From: JBAYZQ01 sp041672385
Lineage (GTDB): Bacteria; Spirochaetota; Spirochaetia; Sphaerochaetales; Sphaerochaetaceae
Length of the DNA: 12,785 nt
Direction: 5' to 3'
Assembly (NCBI GenBank): GCA_041672385.1
Contig: JBAYZQ010000050.1
Span: forward strand, 1 to 12,785
Positions 7,505-12,785 of this stretch are shown in pieces. The translations under genes were made by a program, and so were the position numbers. The notes beneath the pieces were generated by a model that did no database searches, was not told the origin of the DNA, and saw only the letters and a program-made list of their open reading frames with translations. Every line of letters starts with the position of its first letter. The stretch's first letter is position 1.

Positions 7505-7533
7505 TTGAAAAAAATTATAATACATGATAAAAT
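7505..7533 (+). promoter_or_regulatory. Promoter of the second barrel gene, extended -10
   Basis: TTGAAA (7505-7510), 17 nt, TAAAAT (7528-7533) preceded by TGA, an extended -10. Same architecture as the promoter at 6413-6441. Transcription would start near 7540, about 20 nt before the ATG at 7560. This rules out the in-frame ATG at 7524, which lies between the two promoter elements. Confidence 0.75.
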
Positions 7534-7559
7534 TTTACCTATACTATAGGAGAGATATT

Positions 7560-8048
7560 ATGAGAAAAAAAATTATTCTAATTATTTTGGTGGTTCTAGC
7601 TTTAACTCCTTTGATGGCAGCCAACTCTTTTTCTTTTGATAACATTTTGAATAATGAAAAAAACTGGGGTATTGGCCTTAATCTCGGAACTTCAGCTGGA
7701 GTAATAGTAGAACTTAACAACAAAGATTATGATTTTTATTTAAATTTTGGGTTTGATGTTTATAGCTCAGGATTTTCGGGAGCTGTTGGGGTAGATTATA
7801 AAATTACGGAATTTAATATTGAAAAGGCAAAATTTGATGTAGGTATTGGTGGAGAAGTCCCTGTTATTTTTACTTCAAAGATTATCATAATAAAAGGCCT
7901 TTTTACAGGTTCTGTTAGCTATCAATTCGAAGAAATACCTTTAAAAACATATATACGTCTAGGACTTGGAGCCAAAATTAATATCTATAAAGGTATTCTT
8001 GAACCTAGTTTTGGTGGTGGAATTGGAGTAATTTATCAATTTGAATAA
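7560..8048 (+). CDS. Small secreted outer-membrane beta-barrel-like protein (paralogue 2)
   Basis: A 162-residue paralogue of the protein at 6473, about two-thirds identical by hand alignment. The conserved parts are the signal peptide (LVVLAL-x-PLMAA), WGIGLNLG, DYDFY, GFSGAVGVDYK, IEKAKFD, KGLFTGS and the Gly-rich end (FGGGIGVIYQFE). The most different parts are the segment after IGGEVPV and the last loop before the final strand, as expected for exposed loops of a barrel. An upstream in-frame ATG at 7524 would add 12 residues, but it lies inside the promoter. The start at 7560 has AGGAG 7 nt upstream and restores a normal signal peptide. It is monocistronic with its own terminator. Function unknown. 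Confidence 0.82.
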   Translation: MRKKIILIILVVLALTPLMAANSFSFDNILNNEKNWGIGLNLGTSAGVIVELNNKDYDFYLNFGFDVYSSGFSGAVGVDYKITEFNIEKAKFDVGIGGEVPVIFTSKIIIIKGLFTGSVSYQFEEIPLKTYIRLGLGAKINIYKGILEPSFGGGIGVIYQFE

Positions 8049-8067
8049 AATAAAAAGATGTCAAAAG

Positions 8068-8097
8068 GATTTTGTACAATACAAAATCTTTTTTTTT
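8068..8097 (+). terminator. Rho-independent terminator of the second barrel gene
   Basis: GATTTTGTA (8068-8076) and TACAAAATC (8080-8088) form a perfect 9-bp stem with a CAA loop, followed by nine T. It begins 19 nt after the stop codon at 8048. Its sequence is unrelated to the terminator of the first paralogue. Confidence 0.88.
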
Positions 8098-8122
8098 ACT
8101 TAAGAAATATTTATTAAAGACC

Positions 8123-8151
8123 TTGACAGAATGTTTTTGAATGTTTACTAT
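8123..8151 (+). promoter_or_regulatory. Promoter of the deoR-type regulator/malate operon
   Basis: A perfect -35 TTGACA (8123-8128), 17-nt spacer and -10 TACTAT (8146-8151). Transcription would start near 8158 with a leader of about 38 nt. No other promoter or terminator is evident before 11412, so this probably drives all three genes. Confidence 0.65.
8129..8146 (+). promoter_or_regulatory. Candidate operator: two GAATGTTT repeats
   Basis: GAATGTTT occurs at 8129-8136 and 8139-8146, exactly 10 bp apart, filling the space between the -35 and -10. Repeats on the same helix face are a usual format for DeoR-family repressor sites. Binding there would block RNA polymerase, so autoregulation by the gene at 8196 is a reasonable inference. 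Confidence 0.45.
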
Positions 8152-8158
8152 TGAAATA

Positions 8159-8172
8159 GTTCAAAAAAGAAC
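8159..8172 (+). promoter_or_regulatory. Candidate second operator: GTTC-N6-GAAC
   Basis: A short palindrome GTTCAAAAAAGAAC lies at the expected transcription start. Two more TTCAA units follow at 8180-8184 and 8190-8194. Arms are only 4 bp and the region is A-rich, so this is weak evidence for a regulator site. Confidence 0.25.
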
Positions 8173-8195
8173 AAAATAATTCAAGAAGGTTCAAA

Positions 8196-8966
8196 ATGAT
8201 ACCTGCAGAAAGGCAAAAACAGATACTCAAAAAAATAATGAAAGAAGAAACTGTTCAAGTTAATCAACTTTCACGAAAGTTTGCTGTATCCGAACTTACT
8301 GTAAGAAGGGATTTAGAAGAACTTTCAAGACAAGGTCTTGTTGAACGCAAATTTGGTGGAGCCATTTTGGTTAAAAAAGAGACCAAAGAAACTGAATTTA
8401 ATCAAAAAGCAAAAGAATTCTCAGAAGAAAAAGAAGCAATAGGTAGAGCTTCTTTAAAATTTGTTGAAGATGGAGATACAATTTGTATCAATAGTGGTTC
8501 CACAACAAGTGAAGTATTAAAGGCAATTCTTTTAAGCTCTAAAAAGGTAACAATTATTACAAACAACATTGCAGTTTTTTCAATACTTCCTAGTAGCACT
8601 CATAATTCTACTGTAATTTTTACAGGGGGAACCTACCGTGGTCAATCAAACTCAGTATCGGGTTCATTAAGCACACCTCTCCTTGATAAAGTATTTGCAA
8701 ATAAAGCTTTTATTGGAGTAGATGGTTTTTCACTTGAACAAGGACTTACTACCCCAATTCAAGAAGAAGCTGTTACCACTTGTAAGATGATTGAAAAGAC
8801 AATTGGAAGAGTTACAGTAGTCGCTACTGGAAACAAAATAGGTCTTATCAGTAACTATAAAACAGTTGCTACAGATAAAGTCGATACAATAATAACGGAC
8901 AGAAAAGGCGGAGAAATTCTAAAAACTTTAGGAGATACCGACCTTAAAATAATAATAGCAAATTAA
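8196..8966 (+). CDS. DeoR/GlpR-family transcriptional regulator
   Basis: A 256-residue regulator of the usual length for this family. It starts MIPAERQKQIL and has an N-terminal winged helix-turn-helix (about 20-57) with the DeoR recognition segment SELTVRRDLEEL (32-43) and wing RKFGGAIL. The C-terminal DeoR effector domain, which typically senses a sugar phosphate or related metabolite, shows ICINSGSTTSEV (97-108), ITNNIAV, FTGGTYRG and FIGVDGF. AGAAGG 6 nt upstream supports the start. It is the first gene of an operon: its stop lies 13 nt before the dehydrogenase at 8980, with no terminator between. It most likely represses its own operon through the repeats at 8129-8146. The effector cannot be told from sequence. 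Confidence 0.92.
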   Translation: MIPAERQKQILKKIMKEETVQVNQLSRKFAVSELTVRRDLEELSRQGLVERKFGGAILVKKETKETEFNQKAKEFSEEKEAIGRASLKFVEDGDTICINSGSTTSEVLKAILLSSKKVTIITNNIAVFSILPSSTHNSTVIFTGGTYRGQSNSVSGSLSTPLLDKVFANKAFIGVDGFSLEQGLTTPIQEEAVTTCKMIEKTIGRVTVVATGNKIGLISNYKTVATDKVDTIITDRKGGEILKTLGDTDLKIIIAN

Positions 8967-8979
8967 TATGGAGGACAAA

Positions 8980-10107
8980 ATGTCATACGGTGATGCTTAC
9001 AAAGATTGTGAATGGATTAGTTTTGAAGAACTACAAAAATTCATGGAAGAAAGTTTAGTACATGCAGGAATTCCCAAAGAAGATGCCAAGACAATTGGAG
9101 AAGTTCTAATTGAATCGGATAAAAGAGGAATTGATAGCCATGGAATTGGAAGACTAAAACCTATCTATGTTGACAGAATAGATGCAGGAATAATGAATCC
9201 AATTACAAAAATTGATATCTTAAAGAACGAAAAGGCAACTGCAGTTCTTGATGGTAACAATGGAATGGGTCATGTTGTTGGAAAAAAAGCCATGCAAATG
9301 GCAATTGACAAAGCCAAAGAATATGGTGTTGGTATGACTGTAGTAAGAAACTCCAACCACTATGGAATTGCTGGTTATTATGCAACTATGGCTACTGATA
9401 ACAATATGATTGGAGTTACAGGTACAAATGCTAGACCTTCAATCGCCCCTACTTTTGGCGTTGAAAATATGATGGGTACTAATCCTTTAACTTGGGGTAT
9501 TCCTACCGATGAAGAATTCCCTTTCGTTCTCGACTGTGCAACTTCAGTATCTCAAAGAGGTAAAATAGAAGTTTACGGAAGAGCTGGAAAACAACTTCCT
9601 CCAGGATGGGTAATTGGACTTGATGGAAAAACTAGAACTGATACTCAGCAAATTCTAAAAGACCTTACAACTGGAAAAGCAGCTCTTACTCCACTTGGAG
9701 GAATTGGTGATATGACAGGTGGTTATAAAGGTTATGGTTATTCAGCTGTCGTAGAAATTCTTTCAGCTGCATTAAGTGACGGCGCTTGGATGAAAGCCCT
9801 TAATGGATTTGACAAAGATCATAACAAAATTCCTTACCCACTAGGACATTTCTTTATTGCTATCAACCCTGATTTCTTTATGGGAATTGATATTTTCAAA
9901 CATATTGCTGGTACAATTTGTCGTGAACTAAGAGCTTCAAAGAAAGCACCTGGGGAAGACAGAATCTACACAGCCGGTGAAAAAGAATATATTGCTTGGC
10001 AATATAGAAAAGAACATGGATGTCCTGTACCTGAAAGCCTTCAGAAAGTAATGGTTGAACTTAGGGATAGATGGAATATGGATTATAAATGGGATTTCGA
10101 AAAATAG
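8980..10107 (+). CDS. Ldh_2-family NAD(P)-dependent malate/L-lactate dehydrogenase
   Basis: A 375-residue oxidoreductase of the malate/L-lactate/ureidoglycolate dehydrogenase family (COG2055), which has its own NAD(P)-binding fold unrelated to classical LDH/MDH. Family motifs: IDSHGIGRL (51-59), LDGNNGMGHVVG (90-101), RNSNHYGIAGYY (123-134, with the catalytic His127), GTNPL (166-170) and FVLDCATS (182-189), then GGYKGYGYSAVVEILSAAL near 250. An ATG at 8968 is in frame, but GGAGG (8970-8974) lies within its first codons and sits 5 nt before the ATG at 8980, so 8980 is chosen. The malic enzyme 18 nt downstream makes malate dehydrogenase the likeliest activity; lactate or another 2-hydroxyacid remains possible. 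Cytoplasmic. Confidence 0.88.
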   Translation: MSYGDAYKDCEWISFEELQKFMEESLVHAGIPKEDAKTIGEVLIESDKRGIDSHGIGRLKPIYVDRIDAGIMNPITKIDILKNEKATAVLDGNNGMGHVVGKKAMQMAIDKAKEYGVGMTVVRNSNHYGIAGYYATMATDNNMIGVTGTNARPSIAPTFGVENMMGTNPLTWGIPTDEEFPFVLDCATSVSQRGKIEVYGRAGKQLPPGWVIGLDGKTRTDTQQILKDLTTGKAALTPLGGIGDMTGGYKGYGYSAVVEILSAALSDGAWMKALNGFDKDHNKIPYPLGHFFIAINPDFFMGIDIFKHIAGTICRELRASKKAPGEDRIYTAGEKEYIAWQYRKEHGCPVPESLQKVMVELRDRWNMDYKWDFEK

Positions 10108-10125
10108 AAATTTAAGGAAAAAATT

Positions 10126-11412
10126 ATGGATGATTTTACAAAAAAAGCTCTTGATTATCACATGGCAGGAGGAGTCCCTGGAAAGATTTCAGTAATTCCT
10201 ACAAAACCTTGTCAAACTGCTGAAGATCTTGGATTAGCTTATACACCAGGAGTTGCAAAACCTGTACTTGAAATTGAAAAAAACAACGAAGATGCCTATA
10301 AGTATACTGATAAGGGAAACCTTGTTGGAGTAATTACAAATGGAACTGCAATTTTAGGCCTTGGAGATAGAGGGGCTCTAGCAAGTAAACCAGTAATGGA
10401 GGGAAAAGGTGTTCTTTTCAACAGATTTGCAGGTATCGATGTTTTTGATATTGAAGTAGATGAAAAGGACCCTGATAAATTTATTGAAATAGTAAAAGCT
10501 ATTTCTCCTACCTTTGGTGGAATAAATCTTGAAGATATTAAAGGCCCAGAGTGCTTTAAAATTGAACAAGAATTAATTAAAAAATGTAATATCCCAGTTT
10601 TTCATGATGATCAACATGGAACAGCCATTATTGCTACTGCTGGAATGATTAATGCTTGTGAAGTAACTGGCAAAAAAATATCTGAAATAAAGGTAGTTGT
10701 AAATGGAGCAGGAGCAGCTGGAATTAGCTGTTCTAAAATGTTTGTTGCAGCTGGAGTAAAGCAAGAAAACTTAATCGTATGTGATTCTGTAGGTGTTATT
10801 TATAAAGGCCGAAACCATAGAATGACAGAACAGAAAATTGAAGTTGCCAATGATACAAAGTGTAGAACTCTATCAGATGCTTTAGTTGGAGCTGATTTCT
10901 TGATGGGCTTGTCTGTTGCAGACTGTGTTACTCCAGAGATGCTTAAATCTATGGCAAAAGACCCGGTTGTCTTTGCAATGGCAAATCCAAACCCTGAAAT
11001 TGATTATGACCTAGCAGTTTCAACTAGAAGCGATTTAATTATGGCTACTGGTAGAAGCGACCATCCAAACCAAATAAACAATGTTTTAGGTTTTCCTTTC
11101 ATCTTCCGTGGAGCTTTAGATGTAAGGGCTACAACAATTACCGAAGGAATGAAAATGGCTGCCACCAAAGCATTGGCTGCTCTTGCAAAAGAAGAAGTTC
11201 CTGAAGTCGTAAAAAAAGCTTATGGTAATCAAAATTTTAGTTTTGGTAGGAACTATATTGTTCCTAAACCATTTGATCCAAGAGTAATTGAATGGGAAGC
11301 TTTAGCAGTCGCAAAAGCTGCCTGTGAAGAAGGTATTGCAAAGAACCCAATTAAAGATTGGGAAAAATACCGAAAACAATTACGTGCACGTGTTGCAGAT
11401 AAATGGAATTAG
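10126..11412 (+). CDS. Malic enzyme, NAD(P)-dependent (short form without phosphotransacetylase domain)
   Basis: A 428-residue malic enzyme catalysing malate + NAD(P)+ to pyruvate + CO2 + NAD(P)H. N-terminal domain motifs: YTPGVAKP (39-46, catalytic Tyr39), LGLGDRGALASKPVMEGK (77-94, catalytic Lys94), GGINLEDIKGP (131-141, metal ligands Glu136 and Asp137) and FHDDQHGTA (159-167). The NAD-binding domain follows with VNGAGAAGIS (192-201) and later FAMANPNPEI. It matches the N-terminal half of MaeB-type enzymes and ends before any phosphotransacetylase domain. AAGGA 7 nt upstream supports the start. It is the last gene of the deoR-ldh-malic enzyme operon and is followed within 10 nt by a strong terminator. 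Cofactor preference cannot be read with confidence. Confidence 0.94.
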   Translation: MDDFTKKALDYHMAGGVPGKISVIPTKPCQTAEDLGLAYTPGVAKPVLEIEKNNEDAYKYTDKGNLVGVITNGTAILGLGDRGALASKPVMEGKGVLFNRFAGIDVFDIEVDEKDPDKFIEIVKAISPTFGGINLEDIKGPECFKIEQELIKKCNIPVFHDDQHGTAIIATAGMINACEVTGKKISEIKVVVNGAGAAGISCSKMFVAAGVKQENLIVCDSVGVIYKGRNHRMTEQKIEVANDTKCRTLSDALVGADFLMGLSVADCVTPEMLKSMAKDPVVFAMANPNPEIDYDLAVSTRSDLIMATGRSDHPNQINNVLGFPFIFRGALDVRATTITEGMKMAATKALAALAKEEVPEVVKKAYGNQNFSFGRNYIVPKPFDPRVIEWEALAVAKAACEEGIAKNPIKDWEKYRKQLRARVADKWN

Positions 11413-11421
11413 TCGATTAGT

Positions 11422-11457
11422 AAAAAGGACCAAACTAAATAACTTGGTCCTTTTTTT
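11422..11457. terminator. Bidirectional terminator between the malic enzyme gene and cysE
   Basis: AAAAAGGACCAA (11422-11433) and TTGGTCCTTTTT (11444-11455) form a perfect 12-bp stem with a 10-nt loop, flanked by T runs on both strands. It ends the malate operon on the plus strand and the cysteine operon on the minus strand. The cysE stop codon (11456-11458) abuts the stem and lies in the plus-strand T tract. Confidence 0.9.
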
Positions 11458-12268
11458 ATCTAAAGATTTTGGTATCAGGTGGAACTGAATAAGTTATCCA
11501 TACATTACCACCAATAACAGAATTTTCTCCTACTATAGTATCTCCACCTAAAATGGTAGCTCCAGAATAAATTACTACATTATTACCAATATTAGGATGA
11601 CGTTTAATTCCTTTAACAGGATTTCCATTCTCATCCCTTTTAAAACTCTTTGCACCAAGAGTAACTCCTTGGTAAATTTTAACATTTTCACCTATTACAC
11701 AAGTCTCTCCAATTACAACCCCGGTCCCATGATCGATGAAAAAACTCTTACCAATCTCAGCACCTGGATGAATATCGATTCCAGTAACTTTATGGCCATA
11801 TTCAGTAAAGATTCTTGGAAGTAAAGGCATATCTAGTTTATAAAGCTCATGTGCTATCCTGTAGATTATCACAGCTTGAAACCCGGGATAAGCAAGTACA
11901 ATTTCCCTAAGAGACTTAGCCGCTGGATCTTCATTATAAGCTGCCCACAAATCCCAAACTAAACATCTAGCAATTTTAGGAAGAGTTAAAGCAAAATCAT
12001 TACACAGCTTTTCTGCAAGCTTTTCATCATTATCATCAAAAACCTTTAAACACAAGTCATTAAGCAGGTCCAACGCCCTTGAAAGATAATCTTCCATCCC
12101 CTCGGCATCCATTAAAACTTTTGGAACCACAACACATTTTATTGTATTTAAAAATTGTTCACTCTCACTTGCTAAAGCGCAACGAACTTGATGTATTTTT
12201 GGTAACATTAACAAATCTTTATTTTCAAGAATTTCTTTGCTTATTTTATTTATATTCTCTTTGTTCAC
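11456..12268 (-). CDS. cysE: Serine O-acetyltransferase (long N-terminal type)
   Basis: A 270-residue enzyme that transfers acetyl from acetyl-CoA to L-serine, giving O-acetylserine, the first step of cysteine synthesis. A helical N-terminal domain (1-160, with WAAYNEDPAAKSL at 108-120) precedes a left-handed beta-helix of hexapeptide repeats. Catalytic residues match the family: Asp165 and His167 in GIDIHPGAEIG, and His180 in FIDHGTGVVIGE; the acetyl-CoA segment is IYQGVTLGA. The protein ends PPDTKIFR right after the beta-helix, without the flexible tail ending in Ile that docks into CysK in enteric bacteria. The start is GTG with GAGG 8 nt upstream; that site overlaps the last codons of cysK, 3 nt away, so the genes are probably translationally coupled. 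Confidence 0.93.
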   Translation of the reverse strand: MNKENINKISKEILENKDLLMLPKIHQVRCALASESEQFLNTIKCVVVPKVLMDAEGMEDYLSRALDLLNDLCLKVFDDNDEKLAEKLCNDFALTLPKIARCLVWDLWAAYNEDPAAKSLREIVLAYPGFQAVIIYRIAHELYKLDMPLLPRIFTEYGHKVTGIDIHPGAEIGKSFFIDHGTGVVIGETCVIGENVKIYQGVTLGAKSFKRDENGNPVKGIKRHPNIGNNVVIYSGATILGGDTIVGENSVIGGNVWITYSVPPDTKIFR

Positions 12269-12271
12269 TTT

Positions 12272-12785
12272 CTATTCCTCAAAAAGTCCAGTTGATAAAT
12301 ATCTTGATCCAGTATCTGGAAACATTATAACTATATTTTTATTCTTGTATTCACTTCGCGCAGAAACTTTCAAAGCTGCTGCTAAAGCTGAGCCTGAGGT
12401 AATACCAGCAAGAATCCCTTCATATTGACTTAAATCCCTCATACCCTTGTAAGAGCTTTCTTCATCAATCTGCATAATTTCGTCTACAACTGAACGATCA
12501 AAATTATCTGGTACAAAATTAGCTCCTATTCCTTGAAGATTATGTGGGCCAGCTTTTTTCCCAGAAAGAACTGGTGATTTCTTAGGTTCAACGGCAATTA
12601 TCTTAATATTGGGGTTTTTTTCTTTTAAAAATTTACCAACTCCTGAAATCGTACCACCTGTACCAACTCCAGCAATAAAAACATCAACATCACCATCCAT
12701 TGCTTCCCAAATTTCAGGCCCCGTAGTACTGTAATGTGCTAAAGGATTATTTTTATTTGAAAACTGAGAACAGATAAAACTACCT
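12272..12785 (-). CDS. cysK: Cysteine synthase A, C-terminal part (N-terminus beyond right edge)
   Basis: A PLP enzyme that makes cysteine from O-acetylserine and sulfide. About 170 C-terminal residues are visible of a usual length near 305. The frame is open to the right edge, so the Met at 12700 is internal: before it the frame reads FSNKNNPLAHYSTTGPEIWE, a known CysK segment. The PLP-phosphate loop GVGTGGTISGVG is intact. The family's substrate-entrance segment (GIGANFVPDN) and the end (GITSGSALAAAL, then FPDTGSRYLSTGLF) are canonical. The PLP-binding lysine and the TGNTG motif would be in the missing part. It is followed by cysE after 3 nt in the same direction. Cystathionine beta-synthase or CysM are possible but less likely from the C-terminus. 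Confidence 0.93.
   Translation of the reverse strand, partial: GSFICSQFSNKNNPLAHYSTTGPEIWEAMDGDVDVFIAGVGTGGTISGVGKFLKEKNPNIKIIAVEPKKSPVLSGKKAGPHNLQGIGANFVPDNFDRSVVDEIMQIDEESSYKGMRDLSQYEGILAGITSGSALAAALKVSARSEYKNKNIVIMFPDTGSRYLSTGLFEE

Noticed and set aside
7524..7559. Twelve-residue N-terminal extension of the second barrel protein from an ATG at 7524
   Set aside because: The ATG lies between the -35 and -10 of the gene's promoter, and the extension would spoil a normal signal peptide. The ATG at 7560 has a strong ribosome-binding site.
8968..8979. Dehydrogenase start at the ATG at 8968
   Set aside because: Its first codons contain the GGAGG that serves the ATG at 8980, and nothing suitable lies upstream of 8968.
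9937..10161. Small open frames opposite or inside the dehydrogenase, malic enzyme, hflX, cysE and topA genes
   Set aside because: They are out-of-frame or antisense shadows of well-supported genes, with low-complexity products and no start signals.
12698..12700. cysK starting at the internal ATG at 12700
   Set aside because: The frame continues upstream to the edge with recognisable CysK sequence (LAHYSTTGPEIWE), so this Met is internal to a gene cut by the window.
1..12785. CRISPR arrays, tRNA or rRNA genes, riboswitches and defence or secretion systems
   Set aside because: No regularly spaced repeats, no cloverleaf-like or rRNA sequence, no recognisable riboswitch leader before the cysteine or malate genes, and no proteins of such systems were seen.

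Overview
The window is AT-rich chromosomal DNA from a bacterium with a double-membrane envelope. Two small secreted proteins look like outer-membrane beta-barrels, and one protein carries a clear lipobox. The barrel type and the lipoprotein style recall spirochaetes (Treponema, Sphaerochaeta or Borrelia-like), but this is an inference and not proof. Stop codons are TAA or TAG in all eleven genes whose ends are visible, and Trp is written TGG, so the standard code applies.

Left part (1-6310), housekeeping genes in alternating orientation: the 5' part of topA (minus, cut by the left edge), a divergent lipoprotein gene, the GTPase/ATPase ychF (minus), the divergent ribosome-rescue GTPase hflX, and rRNA/tRNA methyltransferase rlmN (minus). 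The convergent pairs end 1 and 3 nt apart with no visible terminator. The lipoprotein, hflX and rlmN lack a Shine-Dalgarno sequence. For hflX and rlmN a promoter -10 element lies only 6-8 nt before the start codon, so they may be leaderless.

Middle part (6311-8100), an accessory island: two tandem paralogous barrel genes of 161 and 162 aa, about two-thirds identical. Each has the same extended -10 promoter, a strong Shine-Dalgarno and its own terminator. Between them sits a badly decayed transposase pseudogene of apparent IS1634 type, reduced to its N-terminal leader and C-terminal end. A perfect 22-nt direct repeat lies upstream of both barrel genes. Because IS1634 itself is known for very long target duplications, the gene pair could be a fossil of such an insertion.

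Right part (8101-11457), a carbon-metabolism operon: a DeoR/GlpR-family regulator, an Ldh_2-family malate/lactate dehydrogenase and a malic enzyme. One promoter drives it, and two 8-bp repeats one helical turn apart lie between its -35 and -10. Together the two enzymes could convert oxaloacetate to malate to pyruvate and move reducing power between cofactors. A strong hairpin ends the operon and also serves the opposing cysteine operon.

Right edge (11456-12785, minus): cysK (cut by the edge) and cysE, the two steps from serine to cysteine, with the cysE ribosome-binding site inside the last codons of cysK.
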